From: Desulfurispora thermophila DSM 16022
GTDB taxonomy: Bacteria > Bacillota > Desulfotomaculia > Desulfotomaculales > Desulfurisporaceae
Assembly (NCBI RefSeq): GCF_000376385.1
Contig: NZ_AQWN01000005.1
Location: 124,001-188,000, forward strand
Reading direction: 5' to 3'
Length of the DNA stretch: 64,000 nt
The notes below the pieces were generated by a model, which worked only from the letters and a program-made list of their open reading frames with translations, was not told the origin of the DNA and searched no databases. Position 1 is the first letter of the stretch; each line of letters opens with the position of its first letter. Positions 18,162 to 26,442 of the stretch are shown one piece after another. The translations under genes were made by a program, and so were the position numbers.

Positions 18162-18389
18162 ATGCGCAAAGTGAATTATGATGGTTACATGGAAAAGCTG
18201 CGGGTGAAGTCGCTGCATCTGTACACACAGTGGGCAGCCTCCGGGAATAGTTCGGCCCGCTCCAACAAGCCCCGGGAGCGGGAGGAAGATGTGATGCTTT
18301 TTTTGCTGGACTACCTGCGCTGGCAGAAGGCCCTGGATAGTGGTATGATTGAGAAGATCGGGACCCGGAGGTATCGCTGGAATGGGTGA
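18162..18389 (+). CDS. Small protein of unknown function
   Basis: A 75-residue ORF with a good AAGAGGAG site before its ATG. The product is basic at the N-terminus and helical at the C-terminus (EREEDVMLFLLDYLRWQKAL), ending in RRYRWNG. I do not recognise a family. The same frame continues after the TGA stop for 35 more codons to a TAA at 18495-18497, encoding an amphipathic helical stretch (AGVEDYLQKVWQQSQAY) that also looks coding. Either the gene was longer and has acquired a stop, or a second tiny ORF follows. Nothing links it to its neighbours. Confidence 0.55.
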   Translation: MRKVNYDGYMEKLRVKSLHLYTQWAASGNSSARSNKPREREEDVMLFLLDYLRWQKALDSGMIEKIGTRRYRWNG

Positions 18390-18530
18390 GCAACAAACTA
18401 CCTCCACCGGGTTGCGGTTAAAGCAGGGGTGGAAGATTACCTGCAAAAGGTCTGGCAGCAGAGCCAGGCTTATTTAAAGCTGTCAGCAGAGCAATAATAG
18501 GGCGATAGATTGCGGAGAATATATATGCCA

Positions 18531-18559
18531 TTGACACTGGTGTGCGCTGCCTATATAAT
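18531..18559 (+). promoter_or_regulatory. Sigma-A promoter for ylxM-ffh
   Basis: TTGACA (18531-18536), a 17-base spacer and TATAAT (18554-18559) form a perfect consensus promoter. Transcription would start near 18566, giving a leader of about 65 bases. The leader holds a GC-rich inverted repeat (GCCGCCG with CGGCGGC, about 18589-18614) right before the ylxM ribosome site. Confidence 0.85.
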
Positions 18560-18630
18560 ATCCCTGTCAAGTAAAAATACTTGTCAGTGCCGCCGCGGGT
18601 GCGGCTGCGCCGGCGGCGCCGGAGTGGCGC

Positions 18631-18981
18631 ATGGAAAAACACGCCTGGATGAACCTGCTCTATGATTTCTACGGCCAGCTGCTCACCGAAAAGCAGCGCC
18701 GGCTCATGGAAATGTACTACGCCGGCGATCTTTCCCTGGGTGAGATTGCCGAGCAGCTGCGCATCAGCCGTCAGGCGGTGCACGATGTGCTGCGCCGCTG
18801 CCAGCGCACTCTGCTGCGCTATGAGGAAAAGCTGGGCCTGGTCGCCCGCTATTTGCAGCAGCGGGAGCAACTGCAGCAGGCCCGTCGCCTGCTGCAGGAG
18901 ACTCTGACAGTGAACCGCCAGCCCGAGCTGGTCGAGTATCTGGCCAGGCTGCACAGGTTGCTGGAAGATGTGCAGGTTTAA
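18631..18981 (+). CDS. ylxM: YlxM, SRP-associated helix-turn-helix protein (UPF0122)
   Basis: A 116-residue protein with the YlxM pattern: LYDFYGQLLTEKQRRLMEMYY, then a sigma-70 region 4-like helix-turn-helix (SLGEIAEQLRISRQAVHDVLRR), then a coiled-coil tail. YlxM is nearly always encoded directly before ffh in Firmicutes and acts with the signal recognition particle as an accessory or regulator. Here ffh follows after 114 bases. A consensus promoter lies upstream. Family call is firm from sequence and synteny. Confidence 0.9.
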   Translation: MEKHAWMNLLYDFYGQLLTEKQRRLMEMYYAGDLSLGEIAEQLRISRQAVHDVLRRCQRTLLRYEEKLGLVARYLQQREQLQQARRLLQETLTVNRQPELVEYLARLHRLLEDVQV

Positions 18982-19095
18982 AAGGTAAAAGCCCGGGCGG
19001 GCGGAGCGGGCGCAGTGCCGCAGGCGGGTGGAAGCAAGTGAGTGGGAATAAAACTGTAAGAAGAACAATCTGCCTCAACAAAGGAGGCGCTAACC

Positions 19096-20475
19096 ATGGT
19101 CTTTTCCGGCCTGGCCGAAAAACTGCAGGAAACCTTTCGCAAACTCAAGGGCAAAGGCCGTCTTTCCGAGGCCGATGTGGACGAGGCTCTGAAAGAGGTG
19201 CGCCGCGCCCTGCTGGACGCCGACGTCAACTTCAAGGTGGTCAAGGACTTCCAGAAAAAAGTCAAGGAGCGGGCCATTGGTCAGGACATCCTCACCAGCC
19301 TGACGCCGGGCCAGCAGGTGATCAAGATTGTGCACGAGGAGCTTACCGCTCTGATGGGCGGCACCCAGGCCAAAATCAACCTGGCCCAGAAGCCCCCCAC
19401 CGTGGTCATGCTGGTGGGCCTGCACGGTGCCGGCAAAACCACCACCTGCGCCAAGCTGGCCAATTATTTGCGCAAGCAGGGCAGAAGGCCGCTTCTGGTG
19501 GCCTGCGACGTCTACCGCCCGGCCGCCATCAAGCAGCTGCAGGTGCTGGGCAAACAGCTGGACATCCCGGTGTTCACCATGGGTGACCAGACCAGCCCGG
19601 TGGATATCGCCCGGGCGGCCCGGGAGCACGCGTTAAATTACGGCAACGATGTGGTCATCCTGGACACCGCCGGCCGCCTGCACATCGACGAGGAGTTGAT
19701 GAGCGAGCTGGAGGCCGTGAAAAAGGCCGTGCAGCCCCACGAAGTGCTGCTGGTGGTGGACGCCATGACCGGCCAGGTGGCTGTGGAGGTGGCCGAGACC
19801 TTCCACTCCCGCCTGGGCCTGGACGGGGTCATCCTCACCAAGCTGGACGGCGACACCCGGGGCGGGGCGGCGCTCTCGGTGAAGGCGGTCACGGGCTGCC
19901 CGGTGAAGTTCGCCGGGGTGGGGGAGAAGCTGGACGCCCTGGAGCCCTTTCACCCCGACCGCATGGCCGACCGCATCCTGGGCATGGGCGACGTTCTCAC
20001 CCTGATTGAAAAGGCCCAGGCCAGCTTCGATGCCGAGCAGGTGGCCAAACTGAACAAGAAAATCCGCAGCCAGGATTTCACTCTGGAGGATTTCCTGCAG
20101 CAGATCCAGCAGGTGAAAAAGCTGGGGCCGCTGCAGCAGATCATCGGCATGATCCCCGGCCTGGGCAACATGAAAAAGCTCAAAGAGCTGGGCGACATCG
20201 ACGATAAAGAGCTGGTCTATGTGGAGGCCATAATCAACTCCATGACGCCCTGGGAGCGGGCCAACCCGCACCAGATCAACGGCAGCCGGCGGCGGCGCAT
20301 CGCCCGGGGCAGCGGCACCAGCGTGCAGGATGTCAACCGGCTCCTCAAGCAATTCGAGCAAACCAAAAAGATGATGAAGCAGTTTGTGGACATGGAAAAG
20401 ACGCTGAAAAAAGGTGGCAAGCTGCCCAGGCTGCCCTTTATGGGGCCGGGCGGGCCGCCCGACATGCTGCGCTGA
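19096..20475 (+). CDS. ffh: Signal recognition particle protein Ffh
   Basis: SRP54-type GTPase of 459 residues, normal length. The N-domain is followed by the G-domain with GLHGAGKTTTCAKLA (P-loop), VACDVYRPAA, DTAGRLHIDEE and TKLDGDTRGGAALS. The M-domain starts at about 300 and contains MIPGLGNMKKL and the RNA-binding helix region NGSRRRRIARGSGT, ending in a short Met-rich, glycine-rich tail (FMGPGGPPDMLR). It binds 4.5S RNA and signal sequences and delivers ribosomes to FtsY at the membrane. The start has an AAGGAGG site. It heads a run of translation genes. Confidence 0.97.
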   Translation: MVFSGLAEKLQETFRKLKGKGRLSEADVDEALKEVRRALLDADVNFKVVKDFQKKVKERAIGQDILTSLTPGQQVIKIVHEELTALMGGTQAKINLAQKPPTVVMLVGLHGAGKTTTCAKLANYLRKQGRRPLLVACDVYRPAAIKQLQVLGKQLDIPVFTMGDQTSPVDIARAAREHALNYGNDVVILDTAGRLHIDEELMSELEAVKKAVQPHEVLLVVDAMTGQVAVEVAETFHSRLGLDGVILTKLDGDTRGGAALSVKAVTGCPVKFAGVGEKLDALEPFHPDRMADRILGMGDVLTLIEKAQASFDAEQVAKLNKKIRSQDFTLEDFLQQIQQVKKLGPLQQIIGMIPGLGNMKKLKELGDIDDKELVYVEAIINSMTPWERANPHQINGSRRRRIARGSGTSVQDVNRLLKQFEQTKKMMKQFVDMEKTLKKGGKLPRLPFMGPGGPPDMLR

Positions 20476-20542
20476 GCAAGCTGGACAGGGAGATTGTCGC
20501 TAACAGGTAAGTCAAACCAGTAAAGGGAGGTGTGACATCTAC

Positions 20543-20797
20543 ATGGCTGTAAAAATCAGACTGCGCCGCATGGGGGCCAAGAAAAGACCCTTTTACCGCG
20601 TGGTGGTGGCCGATTCCCGTTCGCCGCGTGACGGCCGGTTCATTGAGGAGATCGGCTACTACGATCCCCTGCAAAACCCGGCGGTGATCAAAATTGACGA
20701 AGCCAAAGCGCAGGACTGGCTGAAGAAAGGTGCCCAGCTCACCGATGCCACCCGGGCGCTGTTCAACAAAGCCGGCCTGATTGGCAATGGCAGGTAA
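20543..20797 (+). CDS. rpsP: 30S ribosomal protein S16
   Basis: An 84-residue protein starting [30 protein letters not shown], the diagnostic bS16 N-terminus, followed by IGYYDP and the [10 protein letters not shown] segment. Size is typical. It follows ffh by 67 bases with its own AAAGGGAGG site, the usual Firmicute ffh-rpsP order. bS16 is needed for assembly of the 5' domain of the small subunit. Confidence 0.97.
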   Translation: MAVKIRLRRMGAKKRPFYRVVVADSRSPRDGRFIEEIGYYDPLQNPAVIKIDEAKAQDWLKKGAQLTDATRALFNKAGLIGNGR

Positions 20798-20862
20798 ACC
20801 TGTCCGGCGGCCTGATGCCGCGGGCAGGGGAGGCAACCGTTTTAAAGGGGGCCATGCTTTAA

Positions 20863-21090
20863 ATGAAAGAACTGGTGGAAGTTCTGGCCAGAGCTCTGGT
20901 GGATCATCCTGACAAGGTGACCGTCAGCATGGTGGAAAAGGAAAAATCCTACAACATTGAGCTGCGCGTGGCTCCGGATGATATGGGCAAGGTCATTGGC
21001 AAGCAGGGCCGCATTGCCCGGGCCATCCGCACGGTGGTGAAAGCCGCCGCCACCCGGCAGAAAAAGAAAGCCAATGTGGAAATAATGTAA
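20863..21090 (+). CDS. khpA: KhpA, KH-domain RNA-binding protein (YlqC)
   Basis: A 75-residue single KH-domain protein. It has the [20 protein letters not shown] core (GxxG = GKQG) expected of KhpA/YlqC, and sits between rpsP and ylqD as in other Firmicutes. KhpA forms a complex with KhpB/EloR that binds RNA and affects cell elongation and division. The gene is followed at once by a terminator, so much of the transcription from the ffh promoter may end here. Confidence 0.92.
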   Translation: MKELVEVLARALVDHPDKVTVSMVEKEKSYNIELRVAPDDMGKVIGKQGRIARAIRTVVKAAATRQKKKANVEIM

Positions 21091-21114
21091 AGAGGGCCGC
21101 CGGTGCCCTCTTTT
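21089..21114 (+). terminator. Rho-independent terminator after khpA
   Basis: GAGGGC (21092-21097), loop CGCCGGT and GCCCTC (21105-21110), followed by TTTT. The stem is extended by A/T pairs. It lies 2 bases after the khpA stop, so it separates or attenuates the khpA and ylqD-rimM-trmD parts. Confidence 0.75.
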
Positions 21115-21255
21115 GCCATATTTGTTGTTATGCCTGTACTGCGGCTTGATTTGCAGTAAATTCATTATGACCGCCTGTATCCCGCAACGCCGCAGGGCAT
21201 TGCCAGTATTACCGGGATTGACTGTATCAAACTGAGTGCCATTGGGGTGGCTATT

Positions 21256-21810
21256 TTGCAACTACTGAATCGCATTACCATCACCCGGCCGGTGCTGATC
21301 AAAACCATTGTCACCGAGCAGTACAAGCAGCAGGCCGCGGCCGGGCTGCAGCAGGAACTGGCCGCCCTGGACGCCTCGCTGGCGGCCGTAAAACAACGCC
21401 TGCAACAGTTGCAGGCGCAGGAGGTGACCTTAGCCCGCCCGGGGCGACCGGGTCAGCTGCAGGAGCCCGGGTGGAGTACCGAAAAATGCGGGGCGGCACA
21501 GCCGGCCGGCAGTGGCGGGTCAGTGCCAGCTGCTGCGCCACAGGCGGCGGCCGTCTCCCTTCAGCAGCTGCGCCGGCAGATGGAGGAAAACTGGCGCCAG
21601 ATGGCCGATAAACGCAACCAATTGCTGGAGCAATTAAAGGCGCTGGCCCGGTTGCCCCTGGGTGCCGAAGTGTTGCAGGGCCGGGCGGAAAGCCTGGTGG
21701 AGGTGGGGCCGGGCGATGACCTGGGCGCCATCATGCAGGTGGAAATAGTGGTGCGGGACGGCATCATTGAACAAATCCGGCAGGGGGAAAATACATGTCC
21801 GAGCAAATGA
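21256..21810 (+). CDS. ylqD: YlqD-family protein
   Basis: About 184 residues. The N-terminus ([23 protein letters not shown]) matches the YlqD family, which has a short beta-rich start and then a coiled coil; here the coiled coil (about 20-55 and 105-135) is split by a Gly/Pro-rich loop. The C-terminus overlaps rimM by 16 bp. The start chosen is TTG 21256, 5 bases after GGGGTGG; GTG 21247 is in frame but overlaps that site. Function is unknown in the family, though its position between khpA and rimM is conserved and suggests a link to ribosome maturation. Confidence 0.78.
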   Translation: MQLLNRITITRPVLIKTIVTEQYKQQAAAGLQQELAALDASLAAVKQRLQQLQAQEVTLARPGRPGQLQEPGWSTEKCGAAQPAGSGGSVPAAAPQAAAVSLQQLRRQMEENWRQMADKRNQLLEQLKALARLPLGAEVLQGRAESLVEVGPGDDLGAIMQVEIVVRDGIIEQIRQGENTCPSK

Positions 21811-22394
21811 TCACCATTGGCAAAATAACCGGCACCCAGGGCAACAAGGGGCTGGTGCGCGTCTACCCGCTCACCGACTACCCGGAGCGCTTTTTCACCA
21901 TGCAGCAGGTCACCCTGCTGCTGGCCGGCCGCTACCTCACCTATCATATTGCCGAAGCCCGCGCCTATAAAAAGTTTATCCTGCTCAAATTCACCGAAGT
22001 GCCCGACATGACTGCGGCGGAAAAGCTCAAAGGGGCGCTGTTGCAGGTGCCGCGATCCCAGCTGGTGCCGCTGCCCGCCGACACCTTTTATATCTTCGAC
22101 ATCATCGGCCTGGAGGTTTACGACACTGCCGGGAGCCACCTGGGGCGGGTGAGCGATGTCATCCAGACCGGGGCCAATGATGTCTATGTGGTGGAGCGAG
22201 GGGTGGCGGATCAGCCAGCGGACGGTGCGGCGGATGCCTCTGCAGCAAAACAAAAGCTCCGTGCCCCGGTCAGGGCTCCGGCTCCCCTGTTGATTCCCGC
22301 CCTGAAAAGCGTGGTCAAGCAGGTCGACCTGAGCGCCCGGTGTATGCGGGTGGAACTGCCGCCCGGCCTGGAGGGAGACCAAAGTGCTGATTAA
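21795..22394 (+). CDS. rimM: Ribosome maturation factor RimM
   Basis: A 199-residue protein with the RimM N-terminal domain ([28 protein letters not shown]) and a PRC-barrel C-terminal domain ([35 protein letters not shown]). It binds ribosomal protein S19 and helps maturation of the 30S head. An insert of about 25 residues, Ala/Pro rich (around 140-165), makes it longer than the usual ~170. It overlaps ylqD at the start and trmD at the end, as expected for a coupled operon. Confidence 0.93.
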   Translation: MSEQMITIGKITGTQGNKGLVRVYPLTDYPERFFTMQQVTLLLAGRYLTYHIAEARAYKKFILLKFTEVPDMTAAEKLKGALLQVPRSQLVPLPADTFYIFDIIGLEVYDTAGSHLGRVSDVIQTGANDVYVVERGVADQPADGAADASAAKQKLRAPVRAPAPLLIPALKSVVKQVDLSARCMRVELPPGLEGDQSAD

Positions 22395-23130
22395 TATTCT
22401 CACCCTGTTTCCGGCCATGTTCAGCGGCCCCTTTGACGACAGCATTATCAAGCGGGCCCGCTTGAGCGGCCATCTCACCATCAACCTGGTCAACATCCGC
22501 GACTTTTCCACCAACAAGCATCACACTGTGGACGATACGCCCTACGGCGGCGGTGCGGGCATGGTCATGGGGCCCGAGCCCATTTTCCGGGCCGTGGAGC
22601 AGGTACGCCGGCATGCCTCCTCGCCCGGCAGGGTGATCTACATGAGCCCGGCCGGGAGGGTACTCACCCAGCCTCTGGTGCGGCAGCTAGCGCAGGAAGA
22701 GCACCTGATCATCCTGTGCGGGCATTACGAAGGCATCGACGAGCGGGTGCGGGAGGCCCTGGTGGATGAGGAAATCTCCATCGGCGACTATGTGCTCACC
22801 GGGGGCGAACTGCCGGCCATGGTGCTGGTGGATGCCGTGGCCCGCTTTGTGCCCGGCGTGCTGGGCAAGCAGGATTCGGCGCAGGAGGAATCCTTCAGCG
22901 ACGGCCTGCTGGAGTACCCCCACTACACCCGGCCCCGCTCCTTTCGGGGCCTGGAGGTGCCCGAAGTGCTTTTAAGCGGCCATCACGAAAACATCCGCCT
23001 CTGGCGGCGGCGGCAGTCGCTGCTGCGCACCCTGGCCGTACGGCCCGAACTGCTCCGGGAAGCCTCGCTCACCGCCGAGGATAAAAAAATATTGCGCCGG
23101 ATCTGTGAGGATATATCCGGCTTATTATAA
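22384..23130 (+). CDS. trmD: tRNA (guanine-N1)-methyltransferase TrmD
   Basis: A 248-residue SPOUT methyltransferase starting with GTG inside the rimM end. It has [20 protein letters not shown], the [17 protein letters not shown] substrate loop, [12 protein letters not shown], and the knotted SAM site [14 protein letters not shown]. It methylates G37 at N1 in tRNAs reading CNN codons and so prevents frameshifting. The rimM-trmD-rplS order is normally uninterrupted, but here two extra genes separate trmD from rplS. Confidence 0.97.
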   Translation: MLINILTLFPAMFSGPFDDSIIKRARLSGHLTINLVNIRDFSTNKHHTVDDTPYGGGAGMVMGPEPIFRAVEQVRRHASSPGRVIYMSPAGRVLTQPLVRQLAQEEHLIILCGHYEGIDERVREALVDEEISIGDYVLTGGELPAMVLVDAVARFVPGVLGKQDSAQEESFSDGLLEYPHYTRPRSFRGLEVPEVLLSGHHENIRLWRRRQSLLRTLAVRPELLREASLTAEDKKILRRICEDISGLL

Positions 23131-23186
23131 ACAATCCTAACTGTTAACATAAATTGTTATTTGTAAATAATTGTTTTAAAATTTAA

Positions 23187-23214
23187 TTGACATGAAACAT
23201 TTGTTTTGTAATAA
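23187..23214 (+). promoter_or_regulatory. Promoter for the HD/YwgA-like pair
   Basis: TTGACA (23187-23192), a 16-base spacer and TAATAA (23209-23214), in an AT-rich patch upstream of the HD gene. It suggests the inserted gene pair is transcribed separately from the trmD operon. Confidence 0.65.
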
Positions 23215-23244
23215 TAGAAAGAAAATTGTGGCAGGGGGTGTATT

Positions 23245-24588
23245 ATGGCAACCAAACACTTTCACGAGTTTCGTGACCCCTTGCATGTCTTTATTAAGAT
23301 TGACTCCGATGAGAGAAAAGTTGTAGACTCGCCCCCTTTCCAACGTCTCCGTTATATTCATCAATTGGCTACTTCTTACCTTGTGTACCCTGGTGCAAAA
23401 CACACTCGTTTTGAACACTCACTGGGAGTTATGGAAGTAGCCAGTCGTATCTACGATGTCGTTACGCATCCCAATCACATTCATCCTTTAATTAAAGAGC
23501 AATTGCCGGAAATATCACATCCCGACAAAGTGAGTTACTGGCGGCGCGTATTGCGCATGGCGGCGCTCTGCCACGATTTGGGGCATCTTCCCTTTTCCCA
23601 CGCAGCCGAGAAAGAACTTTTGCCGGATGGTTGGAATCATGAAACGCTCACTGTGGAATTTATTCGCAGTGATGCTATGAGAAGTATCTGGGAAAACCTG
23701 ACACCTCCGCTGCGGGAGAAAGATATTTTAAAATTGGCGGTTGGGCCCAAAAAATTGCCAGGTGAGGAATTCTCCATCTGGGAGACAATTCTGGCGGAAA
23801 TAATTGTCGGCAACGCCTTTGGCGCCGACCGAATTGATTATTTACTCAGGGATTCATATTATGCCGGAGTGTCCTACGGTAGGTTCGATCATTTCAGGCT
23901 TATCGACAGTTTAAGGATTCTTCCCGCTGTGTTAGACGATCAGGGCATTTCTCGGGAACCGGCTCTGGGTGTGGAAGAAGGAGGTATTCATTCAGCTGAA
24001 GCTTTGCTACTAGCCCGTTATTTTATGTACACGCAAGTATACTTTCATCCCGTGAGACGTGCTTACGATGTTCACTTGATGGACTTTTTGCGCGCCTATT
24101 TGCCTGATGGTCATTTCCCTGTAAAAGCCGGGGAATTGCAGTTGCTCAACGATAACCATTATCTGGCCCGGCTGTGGGATATTGCATCAGATAAGGACCG
24201 TCCGCTTTATTATTTGGCTGAACGGTTGGTTAATAGGAAACACTTTAAACTGTTGTACAGTAGAAACCCTCTGGACATATGCATCTACCCGCAGGCCTGT
24301 GAAGCAATTTACATGGCACTACAGCAGGAATTTGGTAGTGAATATGTAAGACGGGACGCCTATACTGAAAAAGGTACGCAGTTGGAGTTTCCGGTTCTAC
24401 GCAATGATGGTAGTATTGTTTCTTCATATGTTATCTCTGATGTATTGGGGAATTTGCCTGTAGCTTCGTTTGATTATATATTTATTGCGCCGGAGCTGCT
24501 ATCCAAAGCCGAAAAATGGTTGGAAAACAGAAAAACGGTAATTCTACAGCAAGCGGCAGAGGAGTTGATAAAAAGTGGAGAAGATTGA
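23245..24588 (+). CDS. HD-domain phosphohydrolase, YwfO/SAMHD1-like (COG1078)
   Basis: A 447-residue protein of the dNTPase-like HD superfamily. It has the N-terminal FRDPLHVFIKID start, FQRLRYIHQLATSYLVYPGAKHTRFEHSLGV (H...HSLG), the metal HD pair in ALCHDLGHLPFSHAAE, NHETL, and a later GADRIDYLLRDSYYAGV. These are the four metal-binding elements of the family, so it is likely an active phosphohydrolase on a nucleotide. The gene is AT-rich next to its GC-rich neighbours and sits inside a conserved ribosomal gene order, which suggests insertion. It overlaps the next gene by 14 bp. Substrate unknown; dNTP hydrolysis is the family precedent. Confidence 0.87.
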   Translation: MATKHFHEFRDPLHVFIKIDSDERKVVDSPPFQRLRYIHQLATSYLVYPGAKHTRFEHSLGVMEVASRIYDVVTHPNHIHPLIKEQLPEISHPDKVSYWRRVLRMAALCHDLGHLPFSHAAEKELLPDGWNHETLTVEFIRSDAMRSIWENLTPPLREKDILKLAVGPKKLPGEEFSIWETILAEIIVGNAFGADRIDYLLRDSYYAGVSYGRFDHFRLIDSLRILPAVLDDQGISREPALGVEEGGIHSAEALLLARYFMYTQVYFHPVRRAYDVHLMDFLRAYLPDGHFPVKAGELQLLNDNHYLARLWDIASDKDRPLYYLAERLVNRKHFKLLYSRNPLDICIYPQACEAIYMALQQEFGSEYVRRDAYTEKGTQLEFPVLRNDGSIVSSYVISDVLGNLPVASFDYIFIAPELLSKAEKWLENRKTVILQQAAEELIKSGED

Positions 24589-25114
24589 AAAGCAAGTTAC
24601 TGTTCTGGCTTTGCTGGAGAAAATGCAACAATACGGCAGTTGGTGTGGGGAAACCCACCTGCAAAAATGCCTGTATTTTTTGCAAGAATTGCTGAAGGTG
24701 CCGGTCGGTTATCAGTATGTTCTATACAAACACGGCCCGTACTCTTTTGATTTGCACGATGAAATTACTGAAATGCGCGCAAAAATGTTTTTAGAGTTGC
24801 GACCACGCCAGTACCCTTATGGACCTTCCATTGTTCCCGGCAAAATTGCTGGTAGGCTGAAGGAGCTTTATGCAGAACCATTCACACGTTATGCCGGGCA
24901 AATAGATTATGTAGCCCAAAAATTAGCCGTGTTAGGAGTGGCCAAACTTGAGCAACTGGCTACATCCTTATATGTTACTTTAAAAAACCCTGCCGCATCG
25001 CTGGAAGAACGTGCGTGTCGAGTTGTAGAATTGAAACCTCACGTTGATAAAACCGCTGCTCTGGAAGCAGTGCAGCTGATTGACGAAATGCAGCAGGAAG
25101 TTGCTGATTTGTAA
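24575..25114 (+). CDS. YwgA-like protein with Panacea/DUF4065-type motif
   Basis: A 179-residue protein, overlapping the HD gene by 14 bp, so the two are almost certainly coupled. Near the N-terminus it has THLQKCLYFLQELLK and then YKHGPYSFDLHDEI; the K..YF and hydrophobic-GPYS pattern matches YwgA and resembles Panacea (DUF4065) domains used as antitoxins in several toxin-antitoxin systems. In Bacillus, ywfO (HD) and ywgA are also neighbours by memory. The rest is helical with no catalytic motif. A regulator or antitoxin of the HD enzyme is a reasonable inference, not shown. Confidence 0.65.
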   Translation: MEKIEKQVTVLALLEKMQQYGSWCGETHLQKCLYFLQELLKVPVGYQYVLYKHGPYSFDLHDEITEMRAKMFLELRPRQYPYGPSIVPGKIAGRLKELYAEPFTRYAGQIDYVAQKLAVLGVAKLEQLATSLYVTLKNPAASLEERACRVVELKPHVDKTAALEAVQLIDEMQQEVADL

Positions 25115-25144
25115 TAAAATGATCTGTTGCGCCGCCGGATAAAC

Positions 25145-25252
25145 TTGCCTGCGGCTGCGCCGGCGTGCTATAATATTGGCTGTTGGATCAAGGGTGGTCC
25201 TCTGTCGGTGTTGCGCCGCGACACGAACACCCGCAGGAAGGAGGCAGAAAAC
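25145..25252 (+). promoter_or_regulatory. rplS promoter and structured leader (possible L19 leader)
   Basis: TTGCCT (25145-25150), an 18-base spacer and TATAAT (25169-25174) give a good promoter. The ~75-base leader contains a GGTGTT/AACACC stem-loop (about 25207-25248) ending before the AAGGAGG ribosome site. Firmicute rplS genes often carry an autoregulatory L19 leader in this place. Whether this sequence fits that RNA family needs a covariance-model search. Confidence 0.55.
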
Positions 25253-25600
25253 ATGAACCTGGTGCAGTCTCTGGAAAAAGAGTACTTAAAGCAGGAAATT
25301 CCCGCGTTCAAACCCGGCGACACCGTCAAGGTGCACTACAAAGTTATTGAAGGCAACCGGGAGCGGATTCAGGTCTTCGAGGGCGTGGTCATCCGCCGCC
25401 GCGGCGGTGGCATGAGCGAGACTTTCACCGTGCGCCGCGTTTCCTACGGCGTGGGCGTGGAAAGAACCTTCCCGCTGCACAGCCCCAAGATCGACCGCAT
25501 CGAAGTGACAAGGCGCGGCCGGGTACGGCGGGCCAGACTGTACTACCTGCGCCAGCTGCGCGGCAAAGCCGCCCGCATCAAAGAAGCTGGGAGAAGATAA
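25253..25600 (+). CDS. rplS: 50S ribosomal protein L19
   Basis: A 115-residue bL19 protein: [56 protein letters not shown] and the basic C-terminal [15 protein letters not shown] are all diagnostic. The start is the ATG at 25253, 7 bases after AAGGAGG; the frame is open further upstream but that part is the leader. L19 lies at the 30S-50S interface. A terminator follows the stop. Confidence 0.97.
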   Translation: MNLVQSLEKEYLKQEIPAFKPGDTVKVHYKVIEGNRERIQVFEGVVIRRRGGGMSETFTVRRVSYGVGVERTFPLHSPKIDRIEVTRRGRVRRARLYYLRQLRGKAARIKEAGRR

Positions 25601-25611
25601 GCACGGAAACA

Positions 25612-25639
25612 AAAGGGACTGCCAGTCAGTCCCTTTTTT
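25612..25639 (+). terminator. Rho-independent terminator after rplS
   Basis: GGGACTG (25615-25621), a 5-base loop and CAGTCCC (25627-25633), followed by a run of six T. Confidence 0.88.
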
Positions 25640-25787
25640 ACCTTTGGTGCCGGCCGCTGGCCCGGTGCTCATTTGCTCCGCACTGGGAATGTGCGCGGCT
25701 CAGCAAAACCTGCCGTTTTTCTTGCGGGAATGGCCGGGGCCGGTGCGCTCGGCCGGGGATAACCGCCTGGAGGAGTGTGACATTTCC

Positions 25788-26324
25788 ATGGCCGATATTT
25801 TACCGGAAAAAAAGAAGAAATCGCCCGCCCGGGAAGTGCTGGAATCCATAGTCATAGCCGTCGTCCTGGCTGTGCTCATCCGCATGTTCATCATCCAGCC
25901 CTTCTACATCCCCTCGGGCTCCATGGAGCCCAATTTGCAGATCAACGACCGGATTATCGTCAGCAAGTTCACTTACCGCTTCTGGCAGCCCCAGCGGGGT
26001 GACATTGTGGTCTTCAAATACCCTCTGGACCCCTCGCGCGACTTTGTCAAGCGGCTGATCGCCTTCGGTGGGGAAACCGTGGCCATCAAGGACAGCAAGC
26101 TGTACATCAACGGCAAACTGCAGCCCGAGCCCTACCTGCCGGCGGGGCTGAAAATGGCCGACTTCGGCCCGGTGAAGGTGCCGCCCGGCCATTACTGGAT
26201 GATGGGCGACAACCGCAACAACAGCGACGACAGCCGCATCTGGGGCCCCCTGCCCAAAGAGAATGTGGTGGGCAAGGCGGTGTTTATTTACTGGCCGATT
26301 GGACATATTAAGATATTGCGCTAA
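25788..26324 (+). CDS. lepB: Signal peptidase I
   Basis: A 178-residue S26 peptidase. One N-terminal membrane span (about 18-38) is followed by the catalytic serine motif FYIPSGSMEPNLQ and the lysine region DFVKRLIAFGGE, then GHYWMMGDNRNNSDDSR, the conserved final box. It cuts signal peptides from exported proteins at the outer membrane face. The ATG at 25788 follows GGAGGAG at a longish spacing. Placement after rplS and before rbgA is typical in Firmicutes. Confidence 0.95.
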   Translation: MADILPEKKKKSPAREVLESIVIAVVLAVLIRMFIIQPFYIPSGSMEPNLQINDRIIVSKFTYRFWQPQRGDIVVFKYPLDPSRDFVKRLIAFGGETVAIKDSKLYINGKLQPEPYLPAGLKMADFGPVKVPPGHYWMMGDNRNNSDDSRIWGPLPKENVVGKAVFIYWPIGHIKILR

Positions 26325-26341
26325 GACTGCTGTGTGAACTG

Positions 26342-26395
26342 GCGGGTGTGTCTTTCCTGAGCTATTTATTCGGGCGAGCGAAGGATGCACACCCG
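26342..26395. repeat. Small palindromic repeat, copy A
   Basis: CGGGTGTG (26343-26350) pairs with CACACCCG (26388-26395) around a loop that ends in TTCGGGCGAGCGAAGGATG. The same loop core (TTCGGGCGAGCGCGGGATG) occurs in the large palindrome at 27413-27622, where the stem bases differ but still pair. The two elements flank rbgA. Confidence 0.6.
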
Positions 26396-26442
26396 TAAAC
26401 GAAAATTGAAATACGCTATTTACTGGGAGGTTATGGGCGACA

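Noticed and set aside
18387-18389. In-frame TGA read as selenocysteine
   Set aside because: No selenoprotein family or downstream Sec insertion hairpin was recognised; stop or decay is simpler.
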